The notes under the pieces: model-generated
Databases searched by the model: none
What the model was told of the DNA's origin: nothing
Seen by the model: only the letters and a program-made list of their open reading frames with translations
Assembly (NCBI GenBank): GCA_036675035.1
Contig: JAKFFO010000213.1
Coordinates: 1-35,225 of the forward strand
Origin: MESE01 sp036675035
GTDB taxonomy: Bacteria; Pseudomonadota; Gammaproteobacteria; Burkholderiales; Burkholderiaceae_D
DNA length: 35,225 nt
Direction: 5' to 3'
Made by a program: the position numbers and the translations under genes
Shown here: positions 1-7,013 of the stretch, in pieces
How the letters are laid out: the number at the start of each line of letters is the position of its first letter
Numbering within the stretch: the stretch's first letter is position 1

Positions 1-234
1 CGCTGGCGCGATGGTGGATGGTGGAAAATCCAACGGACCATCTCTCTCGACGACAGATCAATGCAGCGCTGACATTGCTTTGTTCGATGGTACGGGCGGT
101 CTATGTTTGAGGGGAAGGCTCAGGGTCTGAATCGATCTCGCTGCCCGAGTCCGCTGGTGGAGTCGATAACCACCCTACCGGCATCCGCAAACAGTTTCAG
201 CGCCGGAGTCGGACCGATGAACCGCAACTGCCCG
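1..234. other. Left-edge stretch without a recognisable gene
   Basis: Reading frame 1 on the plus strand is open from the window edge to a TGA at 70-72 and could be the last 23 codons of a truncated gene, but the residues match nothing I recognise. The remainder up to the stop of the next minus-strand gene shows no convincing coding pattern and no clear hairpin followed by a T-run. Confidence 0.3.
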
Positions 235-414
235 CTAGTGATGATTGCGCCCTGATCCGGATTTTTTGCCACCGCCGGAAATCTTGTTTTCCGTGGCCCA
301 CGCACGGCGCTTTGCCTCATCCTCCGGCACCCCGCGTTTTTCGTAGCCTTCTTCAATATGTTTTGCCTGTCTTTTTTGCTTGTCCGTGTATGCTGATTTA
401 TCGCCTCTTGGCAT
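235..414 (-). CDS. Small basic protein, 'plasmid stabilization protein'-like
   Basis: A 59-residue, highly charged protein beginning MPRGDKSAYTDKQKR and ending in a Gly/Lys/Ser/His-rich tail (GGGKKSGSGRNHH). It resembles the short family often labelled 'plasmid stabilization protein' in proteobacterial chromosomes; that label is inherited and its biochemical role is unknown to me. The ATG at 414 is chosen because GAAGGAGA sits just upstream on the minus strand. A longer in-frame extension to 462 has no such site. The middle (about residues 15-40, with IEEGYEKRGVPEDEAKRRAW) is probably helical. It is a single gene, and the next gene downstream on this strand is outside the window. Confidence 0.75.
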   Translation of the reverse strand: MPRGDKSAYTDKQKRQAKHIEEGYEKRGVPEDEAKRRAWATENKISGGGKKSGSGRNHH

Positions 415-614
415 GGCAATCTCCTTCGTCTTTACCCTTTTGGATCCGCATTCTGCATGCACCCGATTCCATCATGGATTGGACCGCATACAGGCTTCAA
501 GTTCTCCGTCCACCGGGGATGAATTCCGGGTCCCGGCGGCGGATTCTTGCTCGAATTGCATCGAAGCTGACAAAACGCAATCCAGATCCATGCGAGCCGG
601 ACAATACTGGTGTC

Positions 615-926
615 ATGAACAGATTCCCAGCCAACACCCTGATATTGACGGCGGCTTTTACTATTCTGCCGGGATCTCTAGCGCTTGCGCAAAATACGGT
701 AAGCGACGCGCCAAACGGCGCAGGCGCAACCACGATATATCGCCAGGTAATGCCGAATGGCCGGGTCGTGTATTCCGATACGGCCACAAAAGGCGTGAAG
801 ATAGACCGTGTGTTGACGTTTCCCAATACCGAAAATAAAACAGTAGCAAATTCGGCCCCGGGTCAACAGATGCGCGGCGCGAACAACAGTGAAAAAACCG
901 TCAACTCGCGAGGCCCGGCGCGCTAA
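615..926 (+). CDS. Secreted DUF4124-like protein
   Basis: A 103-residue protein. Residues 1-25 form a signal peptide (MNRFPANTLILTAAF..., then LALA-Q), predicting export. The segment around residues 40-70 (IYRQVMPNGRVVYSDTATKG) has the Y-x-x-x-x-x-G-x-x-x-YSD pattern of the DUF4124 domain found in many small periplasmic beta- and gammaproteobacterial proteins of unknown function. The C-terminus is Asn/Gly/Arg-rich and probably disordered. The frame is open upstream, but the ATG at 615 is preferred because it opens the signal peptide; its Shine-Dalgarno is weak. It stands alone and converges with the lipoprotein-like gene at 993-1208. Confidence 0.6.
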   Translation: MNRFPANTLILTAAFTILPGSLALAQNTVSDAPNGAGATTIYRQVMPNGRVVYSDTATKGVKIDRVLTFPNTENKTVANSAPGQQMRGANNSEKTVNSRGPAR

Positions 927-992
927 TGCGCTGAGCCCTGCCATGCATCCTGCCTTAGATTCGACCGCCCCATGCCCGATCGTGGCGCAGCG

Positions 993-1208
993 TCAAAAAC
1001 CGATTCCAAAACCTGCACCGCTTCCACTGTGGCCACCCCAGCTTCCGACTCCAACGCCGAAACGCACGCCGGGCCCCGGATAAGTCGGATCGGAATAGAT
1101 GCCGTGTGGGTCATTCGCAGCAGCGCCTGGGTGGGCATCATCGGAGGCAGTGGATGCACAGCCGTCGAACAGCGCGAGCATCGCGAATAAACAGATAGAG
1201 CGTTTCAT
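993..1208 (-). CDS. Small Gly-rich putative lipoprotein
   Basis: A 71-residue protein starting MKRSICLFAMLALFDGC. The basic n-region, hydrophobic stretch and Cys17 suggest a lipoprotein signal, though Phe-Asp-Gly-Cys is a poor lipobox (-3 is Phe, -2 is Asp). The mature part is Asp/Pro/Gly-rich and ends in a Gly-rich tail (GVGSWGGHSGSGAGFGIGF), a layout common in small Burkholderiales outer-membrane-associated hypotheticals. The frame is open further upstream with a GTG at 1274, but the ATG at 1208 gives the signal-like N-terminus. Function unknown. Confidence 0.5.
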   Translation of the reverse strand: MKRSICLFAMLALFDGCASTASDDAHPGAAANDPHGIYSDPTYPGPGVRFGVGVGSWGGHSGSGAGFGIGF

Positions 1209-1327
1209 GGCGAGCCCCGGTAACAATATGACTATTGGATTGAGCCTGCTGTTGCCGGTTCCGCAACCGCACACGCGGTCTCGGCACAGGCAGTTTGTCC
1301 TGTGTAGAGAAATTATGGAGAGTATCG

Positions 1328-1561
1328 ATGGCGATCGAAACGATCGGGAAATATCAGCTTCACCTGTTTGCCTATGAATTGCCGGAGTCCGGAAAATGGG
1401 ATCCCTTTATCAAGATCGATAAATTCGATGACGAAGCGCAGGATTTCAAATGCGTGATGGAAAACCGCCGTGTGTCCGACCAGGCATATGCGAGCTATGA
1501 CGACGCAATCGAGCAGGCGCGGCGCACCGGAACCGCGCTGATTGAAGAAGGTAAAGTCTGA
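1328..1561 (+). CDS. Hypothetical acidic protein, 77 aa
   Basis: A 77-residue soluble acidic protein starting MAIETIGKYQLHLFAYELPESG. It has no membrane segment, signal or Cys-pair motif. The pattern suggests a small alpha/beta fold: N-terminal strands (KYQLHLFAYEL, KWDPFIKIDKF), then a helix (YASYDDAIEQARRTGTALIEEGKV). The ATG at 1328 has GGAGAG immediately upstream; an alternative start at 1295 lacks this. I do not recognise the family. Codon use is like that of its neighbours, and it is probably monocistronic. Confidence 0.6.
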   Translation: MAIETIGKYQLHLFAYELPESGKWDPFIKIDKFDDEAQDFKCVMENRRVSDQAYASYDDAIEQARRTGTALIEEGKV

Positions 1562-1820
1562 CGTTTTCCTATGCCGTCTTGCACATTTCGCAGAACGCGT
1601 GGCCTGCGAATTTACGCCGCGTACAAGCCAGCCGGATTGCCGGCTGTAATCTATCTTGCGATTGTGGACGTTGGCCGTTGCTGCGAGCTGGACGTCCCTT
1701 CCGCCAGAAAAACTCTTGTGCGTGCCTGGCCGGAGGCAGTTGAATCAATACGCGGGCGGAGCCGCCCGCGTTGTGCATCCGATTGCCAGCAACCATGCCA
1801 GCAACTATTTCAAATGACGG
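1562..1820. other. Intergenic gap between convergent genes
   Basis: Separates the plus-strand 77-aa gene from the minus-strand WCG-repeat gene. It contains the strong GC hairpin at 1751-1770 and otherwise no coding pattern I trust. Confidence 0.4.
1751..1770. terminator. Strong GC hairpin, possible terminator
   Basis: Perfect inverted repeat CGCGGGCGG / CCGCCCGCG separated by two bases. It lies between two convergent genes, 70 bp past the stop of the minus-strand repeat protein and 190 bp past the stop of the 77-aa gene. Neither side has a clear T-run, so it is either a weak or factor-assisted terminator or simply an intergenic palindrome. Confidence 0.35.
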
Positions 1821-2600
1821 TCAGGCCGATTTCAGCTTCCGCACCAGCGTTGGCCGGTCCAGATAAAGCGAAGACTTGATGCCATGTCCGGCCGCACCGC
1901 ACCAGGCGATGCTCTCGGCCGATGATTCCGGTGACGGCATGCCCGCAGTCGCTCCGCACCACGCCGCGTCCTGATTTTCTGCAACTGACGCGTTGCCGGA
2001 TGCCGCACCACACCATGCGGCTTTCTGATCTTCTGCATGAACTGCGTTGCCGGACACCGCTCCGCACCATGCCGATTCCTGCTCTGCGCTCGCGGTTACT
2101 TGTTCCGACACTGCACCGCACCAGGCCGCAGTCTGTTCGGCTTGTTGAACCGCTTCGCCGGCCACCACGCCGCACCAGGCGGCATTTCGCGATGTTGCCT
2201 GTTGTGCGTTGCCGAACTCGCGATCGTGCAAACGCTGCATATTCATGAATGCGCTGACCAGGTTGGCAGCATCCTCTTCTCCGCGCATGCCGAAATACGG
2301 GAAATGGTGCAGGAAGTAACCGAACACGTTCTCGCAATCTTCCGCATATTTCATGGTATCCAGGATATGGCCATGCCAGAACTTGTCCACCTCGGTGGAC
2401 GGCGCGATTGATTGATCGGGGTAGGTTGCCAGCAGCGCCAGGAAGCGCTTGTACTCCAATTCGTTGTGGTCGGCTTGCTCGATCGTCCAGCCATGTCCTT
2501 CTCTCTTATCCATCAGCTTCAGCTTGATGGGGTCGAGATCCAACGCGAAAATTGCTTCAACCATTTGTTCCGGCGTTTTCTTTTGCGAGTTCTTGGCCAT
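1821..2600 (-). CDS. GRDP/DUF1399-like protein with six AAWCGA repeats
   Basis: A 259-residue protein in two parts. Residues 1-135 resemble bacterial glycine-rich-domain-protein-like (COG4278/DUF1399) proteins; the signature is FWHGHILDTMKYAEDCENVF (74-93) followed by GYFLHHFPYFGMRG (94-107), rich in conserved His, Asp and Cys. Residues 140-238 are six copies of an 18-residue unit with consensus AAWCGAVSGNAVxAEDQx. The Trp residues are at 142, 160, 178, 196, 214 and 233, so spacing is exactly 18 four times and then 19. Each unit has one Cys and an acidic linker. The last 20 residues are basic (DRPTLVRKLKSA). There is no signal peptide. The ATG at 2600 has AAAGGTG upstream. The function of the bacterial family is not known to me. 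The repeat architecture resembles multi-core peptide precursors, but no modifying enzyme is adjacent, so it could equally be a metal- or thiol-presenting scaffold. Confidence 0.8.
   Translation of the reverse strand: MAKNSQKKTPEQMVEAIFALDLDPIKLKLMDKREGHGWTIEQADHNELEYKRFLALLATYPDQSIAPSTEVDKFWHGHILDTMKYAEDCENVFGYFLHHFPYFGMRGEEDAANLVSAFMNMQRLHDREFGNAQQATSRNAAWCGVVAGEAVQQAEQTAAWCGAVSEQVTASAEQESAWCGAVSGNAVHAEDQKAAWCGAASGNASVAENQDAAWCGATAGMPSPESSAESIAWCGAAGHGIKSSLYLDRPTLVRKLKSA
1896..2183 (-). repeat. Coding tandem repeat, 54-bp unit, six copies
   Basis: DNA encoding residues 140-235 of the GRDP-like protein. The unit is 54 bp (18 codons), and the Trp-Cys-Gly core is marked on the plus strand by recurring GCACCA blocks near 1899, 1957, 2011, 2065, 2119 and 2173. 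Linker codons differ between copies while the W-C-G-A core is invariant or nearly so, which suggests selection on the motif rather than recent slippage. Confidence 0.85.
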
Positions 2601-3073
2601 TTATGTAGCACCTTTCAGTTATGGTTAATCGAAACATCTGCAACAGAACGGAGAGCGTTCCGGCTTGCTTCCCTACCCGTTTCTTTTTCCGTCTGCCAAT
2701 CTTCAAAATCGAGAATGGACTCGATCGCGCCCAATCTTTTTGCCTGCTGCTTGCGCCATTCATCAAGGAAATGCGGATCGATCGCGCCACATATGCGGAA
2801 ACTCTAGCATGCGTTTCCGTCTGGAAATTCTTTTGGCAATTGACGGAAATCAAGCTTTGGCCCGGTATATTCCGGTTCGAAAGAGCGTGCTGCACCATCG
2901 TTCGGCCGGCCACCGAAATTTACCGAGAAACATAAAAAGCGTTGGGAAAAAGCGCTACACTTCAAGTCAAGTTTTATCCAGAAGCAAGCTTGCTGAGCAG
3001 GAAGCCGGCCCCGACCGGCCGACGCCGAGTTCATATGGCGGTCGCTTTCACGGCATGCCTGCACTGACACCCG
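2601..3073. other. Divergent promoter region, 473 bp
   Basis: Lies between the divergently transcribed WCG-repeat gene and the sensor kinase, so it must hold both promoters. I see a TTGACG at 2840-2845 and TATATT at 2866-2871 on the plus strand, but the 20-base spacer is too long for a standard sigma-70 promoter. No convincing gene or hairpin was found. Confidence 0.4.
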
Positions 3074-5284
3074 ATGCGCGACCGTTGGAACAAGATGCAA
3101 AAAATGCAATTTCGCCGTCAATTCGTCACATCGCTGCTGACTTCGGTCACATGGTGGCTGGGCGTGGCGATTTCGCTGGTTCTTTACTATCTCGCCGTGC
3201 AGATGGTCGAAAACAAGAGACAGGCTCAGTTCAACTATCACTCCAATAACTCGCGGCTTGCGATAGAGGCCCGCGTCCAGTCATATGTAGAAGTGCTGCG
3301 TGCGACGCGCGCGATGTTCCATGCGAGCGTAGACGTTACCCGCCAGGAATTTAACCGCTATGTCCGTGAATTGAAGCTGAGGCAAAGCTTCCCGGGCATC
3401 GACAATCTGAATTTCGCGCCTGCGGTATCCGATCGGGACAAGGCCGCGTTCGAAGCCGCTGTCCGCACCGATAGCAGCATTGACATGAAAGGCTATCCTG
3501 ATTTTTCAGTCAAGCCTGTCGGCCAGCGCGCCGAATATCATGTGCTGACCTATCTCGAACCAATGGAAGGCAATCAGGGCTCCATGGGATTCGATCTGGC
3601 TTCGAATTTGCGTGTCAAGGAAGCACTTGCGCTGGCTCGTGATTCCGGCGAACTGATCTCGTCCGGCCGACTGATAAAGATCGATGGCTCGAACAAGATC
3701 ATCGGCCTGGCGATGCGCATGCCGCTTTATCGCATGGGAATGCCTCTGGACACCGTGGCTGACAGGCGAGCCGCCTATTACGGCTCGGTGGGCGCCGGAT
3801 TCAATGTCGGCAAACTGATGTTGAATGCTGTGGACGAAAGCTCCATGCCTGGCTTGCGGCTCAAGCTTTACGATCTTGGCCGCAGCGACCAACACGCCCC
3901 CGCCGGCACATCGGACCCGGAGCGGTTGCTGTTCGATAGCATGGGGCAATCGAGCTACAACCAGGATGCAACCAATCCGGGCCGGCTGGAAGATTATTTC
4001 GTCAAGCGTACTTCCATGTCGGTCGGTTCGCGTCTATGGGAAATCGAGTTTTCCGCGCCCAGGAGCGCCGTGCTCGGCGGAGTCGAAGTCTATATACCCT
4101 GGCTGGTATTGGCTATTGGCCTATTGGCAACCTTTCTCATCTTCTGTAATTATTATTCGTTATCGACCGCACGGCGCCGCGCGATCGACATTGCCAATGA
4201 CATGACCAAGGATTTGCGTGCCAGCAAGGCCGACCTGGCCGAAGCACAGCATATGGCCATGCTCGGCAGCTGGCTGCTCGATCCGGATACCCGGCTGATG
4301 ACATGGTCGGATGAGACCTATCGGATTTTCGGCGAAGTTCGCAATGAAGAAACTCCGGAATACGACGATTTCCTGCTCCGCGTCGACGAAACGGACCGAC
4401 GGCGCGTGCAGGAAGAACTGGATAATTCAATTCGCTCCGGCAGGGAATTCAATACCGAGCACCGCATCACTCGACGCGACGGATCGATACGCTGGGTACA
4501 GACGATCACTCGCCCCGGCTATAGCGGGCGCAACCGCCTTTTGCGCGGGACCATCATGGATGTCACCGAACGCAAGCACAACGTGGAGGCGCTGAAGCGC
4601 TCGCAGGAACTGCTGCGCGACCTGACCGCGCACCAGGATCGGATCAAGGAAGACGAGCGCAAACGTATTGCCCGTGAAATTCATGATGAACTGGGCCAGA
4701 CCCTGCTCGCGCTGCGCCTCGACGTGTCGATGCTCGACACGCGCACTGCCACCACGCATCCAAAAATCAACGACCGGGTCAGATCCGTGCTTCATCATAT
4801 CGACGCAACCGTGAAAACGGTCAGGACCATCATCAATAATCTGAGGCCGTCGGTACTGGACCTGGGCCTGACCGCGGCGGTCGAATGGCAGGTTGACGAA
4901 TTCCGTCGGCGCAGCGCGATAAGCTGCGATCTGGTCATGGACGCGAGCGAATATACGCTGAGCGATGCTCGCGCCACCACGCTGTTCCGGATCCTGCAGG
5001 AGTCGCTGACGAATGTGATCCGGCATGCCAACGCCACGCATGTGCGGGTCGAACTGTACGAAGACGGCAGCAATCTCGTGATGAAAATCAGCGATAACGG
5101 AATCGGCCTTGATCCGAAAGATCGAAACAAGGCAGAGTCCTTCGGATTGGTCGGTATTGAAGAACGGGTGCTCGCGCTGGACGGCGAGTTCAGGATCGAC
5201 AGCGCCGCCTCTCACGGCACGACGCTGATGATATTCATTCCGCTGGAAAAACTGGACGGTCTTGAGACCGGCGCGTTCGGATAA
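3074..5284 (+). CDS. CHASE-PAS sensor histidine kinase, NarX/DegS type (HisKA_3)
   Basis: A 736-residue membrane sensor kinase. The first membrane segment is at about 22-44, followed by a periplasmic CHASE-type sensor (about 60-330; note RATRAMFHASVDVTRQEF and FPGIDNLNFAP) and a second membrane segment at 338-360. A PAS/PAC domain spans about 390-500 (ending RGTIMDVTERK). The HisKA_3 dimerisation domain has the phosphoacceptor His537 in EDERKRIAREIHDELGQTL. The HATPase domain has its N-box around Asn647 (LQESLTNVIRHANA), G1 at 674-678 (DNGIG) and a later GLVGIEER. Family knowledge: CHASE domains bind small extracellular ligands, and HisKA_3 kinases pass phosphate to NarL-type regulators. No response regulator is visible nearby, so it is an orphan here. 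The start could be Met8 or Met11 instead of Met1. Confidence 0.9.
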   Translation: MRDRWNKMQKMQFRRQFVTSLLTSVTWWLGVAISLVLYYLAVQMVENKRQAQFNYHSNNSRLAIEARVQSYVEVLRATRAMFHASVDVTRQEFNRYVRELKLRQSFPGIDNLNFAPAVSDRDKAAFEAAVRTDSSIDMKGYPDFSVKPVGQRAEYHVLTYLEPMEGNQGSMGFDLASNLRVKEALALARDSGELISSGRLIKIDGSNKIIGLAMRMPLYRMGMPLDTVADRRAAYYGSVGAGFNVGKLMLNAVDESSMPGLRLKLYDLGRSDQHAPAGTSDPERLLFDSMGQSSYNQDATNPGRLEDYFVKRTSMSVGSRLWEIEFSAPRSAVLGGVEVYIPWLVLAIGLLATFLIFCNYYSLSTARRRAIDIANDMTKDLRASKADLAEAQHMAMLGSWLLDPDTRLMTWSDETYRIFGEVRNEETPEYDDFLLRVDETDRRRVQEELDNSIRSGREFNTEHRITRRDGSIRWVQTITRPGYSGRNRLLRGTIMDVTERKHNVEALKRSQELLRDLTAHQDRIKEDERKRIAREIHDELGQTLLALRLDVSMLDTRTATTHPKINDRVRSVLHHIDATVKTVRTIINNLRPSVLDLGLTAAVEWQVDEFRRRSAISCDLVMDASEYTLSDARATTLFRILQESLTNVIRHANATHVRVELYEDGSNLVMKISDNGIGLDPKDRNKAESFGLVGIEERVLALDGEFRIDSAASHGTTLMIFIPLEKLDGLETGAFG

Positions 5285-5317
5285 AGACCTGGCGCGAACC
5301 GGATTTCTGTGCTGGCT

Positions 5318-6178
5318 CTAAGCCGGCGTGCGCAATCGAATCAGCCCTTCCTGCGCCACCGTCGCAACCAGCAAACCTTCCCTGTTGTGGATATATGCAA
5401 AACAGAGCCCTCGCCCGCCTGCGGCGTTCGGACTTTCCATTGAAAAATGCAGCCATTCGTCCATGCGGAACGGCCGGTGAAACCAGATCGTGTGATCGAG
5501 ACTTGCGATCTGCAGGCGCTTGTCGCCCATTTTCACGCCATGCGGCTGAAGCGCGGTCCACAGCAAGCCGTAATCGGATACGTAGGCAAACAAGGATTCG
5601 TGCATCAGGGGGTGATCGGCCAGCGGCATTGGCGAGCGGACCCAGACTTTCTTTACCGGCTGGGTGCTGTCGCTGCTGAAAATATCGCCGTTATGGCTTG
5701 CGCGAAAATCCACCGGCACTGGCTGGAATGGCCGATTGGTCGCAGCGGAGCGTTCCTTCCAGATCGGTAGATTCGATTCAAGCGATTCGGGATCGTCGCT
5801 CTCGGGCGCCGGCTTCTGGTGCGTCAGACCTTCTTCGCCGACCTGGAAAGAGGCCGACATGACGAAAATCCGGCGTCCCTCCTGCATCGCGACCACCCGC
5901 CGGGTACTGAACGTGCCGCCGTCGCGCACACGCTCGACTTCATATTCGATCGGCAGCCGATGATTGCCCGGCAAAATGAACAGGGAGTGGAGCGAATGCG
6001 GCCTTCTGTTTTCGACGGTAACGGATGCCGCGTAAAGCGACTGCCCCAGCACCTGCCCACCGAAAACATTCGGACTGCCCATGAAGTGGCTTTCGCCGCG
6101 ATAGCGATCGGGGCCGATCTGCTCCAGCGTCAGGAGTTTCAGTATTTCTTCTGTGTTGTACAGGGAATTATCCGGCAT
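5318..6178 (-). CDS. tesB: Acyl-CoA thioesterase II
   Basis: Hydrolyses acyl-CoA to free fatty acid and CoA in the cytosol. From the ATG at 6178 the protein is 286 residues, the same length as E. coli TesB, with two hot-dog domains. The catalytic signature is present: Asp228 in IASLDHTIWFHRPF, Ser249 in MESPNAAGGRG (Thr in E. coli) and Gln276 in VAQEGLIR. The N-terminal domain has the usual GGQVLGQSL segment. The frame continues upstream to 6220 through 14 residues that are not typical of the family, so I chose MPDNSLYNTEEIL as the start although its Shine-Dalgarno is weak. It is convergent with the sensor kinase, with 33 bp between the stops. Confidence 0.92.
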   Translation of the reverse strand: MPDNSLYNTEEILKLLTLEQIGPDRYRGESHFMGSPNVFGGQVLGQSLYAASVTVENRRPHSLHSLFILPGNHRLPIEYEVERVRDGGTFSTRRVVAMQEGRRIFVMSASFQVGEEGLTHQKPAPESDDPESLESNLPIWKERSAATNRPFQPVPVDFRASHNGDIFSSDSTQPVKKVWVRSPMPLADHPLMHESLFAYVSDYGLLWTALQPHGVKMGDKRLQIASLDHTIWFHRPFRMDEWLHFSMESPNAAGGRGLCFAYIHNREGLLVATVAQEGLIRLRTPA

Positions 6179-6287
6179 GTTGATTTTTCTGCAATGAGTT
6201 GCCAGTATGGTGTTGCACACTGGAGGATGAAAAAGCTGGAGCGTATTTTAAACGCTTATCCCGCCATTCCCGGCCCAGGCTGGCACG

Positions 6288-6995
6288 CTATCCGTCAATA
6301 TGGGCGATCAGCGGCAGATGATCGGATGCAATGCGCGCCAGCGGAGACGCATGCGCATCGACATGCACGAGCCGGTGGCGCGGCCGGATCCAGATCCGGT
6401 CGAGTGCGAAGATCGGCCAGCGCGATGGAAAGGTCGGCGGCGCCGGCACCGCCTGGAAGTGCGAAACCAGCCAGCGCAGCGACTTGCCCCATACGAACCA
6501 TTCATTCACGTCGCCCATCAGGATCACCGGCATCTGGTCGGTATCGAATACCTGTAACAAGCGCCGGATCTGCTCATGCCGCTCGGCCGGTCTCAGGCCG
6601 AGGTGAGTGGCGATCACGCGCAGAGGATGGCCGTGGCAGCTGATATCGGCATCGAGCGCGCCGCGCGGCTCGCGGCTGCCGAACGAGATATCGATCTTGC
6701 GCGTTGCCAGGATCGGATAACGACTGAGCACCGCGTTGCCGTAACGCCTGCCGCTTACGCTGAATGTATAACCTTCGACGCCGACGAACCCGGTTACGTT
6801 CTGCAGGATCTTGAGCACATTCGGCATTCCTGCGCCACCGAGCGGCACTTCCTGCAGTGCAATGATGTCGGCATCGATCTCGCACAGCACATCGGCGACC
6901 CGATCCGGCATGAAAACGCCGTCAGTACCCACCGCGCCATGGATATTGTAGGTGGCGATGGTCAGCGGCCAGGGATTGAGGTCAGGCGCGGTCAT
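6288..6995 (-). CDS. Endonuclease/exonuclease/phosphatase (EEP) family hydrolase
   Basis: A 235-residue cytosolic metal-dependent phosphoesterase of the DNase I-like fold. All fold landmarks are visible: Asn17 (TYNIHG), Glu49 (LQEV), His131 (IATHLG), Asp162 and Asn164 (LMGDVNEW), Asp199 (ALDRIW) and Asp225-His226 (SDHLPL). It lacks a signal peptide. The start is 18 bases after the stop of the PLD-VTT gene on the same strand, so the two are almost certainly co-transcribed. A comparable pairing of an EEP protein with a cardiolipin-synthase-like protein is known as ybhP-ybhO (clsB) in E. coli, which points to a membrane phospholipid role. The substrate is unknown: nucleic acid, phosphoinositide-like lipid and sphingomyelin-type activities all occur in this superfamily. 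Confidence 0.88.
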   Translation of the reverse strand: MTAPDLNPWPLTIATYNIHGAVGTDGVFMPDRVADVLCEIDADIIALQEVPLGGAGMPNVLKILQNVTGFVGVEGYTFSVSGRRYGNAVLSRYPILATRKIDISFGSREPRGALDADISCHGHPLRVIATHLGLRPAERHEQIRRLLQVFDTDQMPVILMGDVNEWFVWGKSLRWLVSHFQAVPAPPTFPSRWPIFALDRIWIRPRHRLVHVDAHASPLARIASDHLPLIAHIDG

Positions 6996-7013
6996 CGGCC
7001 TGGATCGACGACA

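Noticed and set aside
2840..2871. Sigma-70 promoter TTGACG / TATATT before the sensor kinase
   Set aside because: Spacer is 20 bases, outside the usual 16-18, and there is no supporting element.
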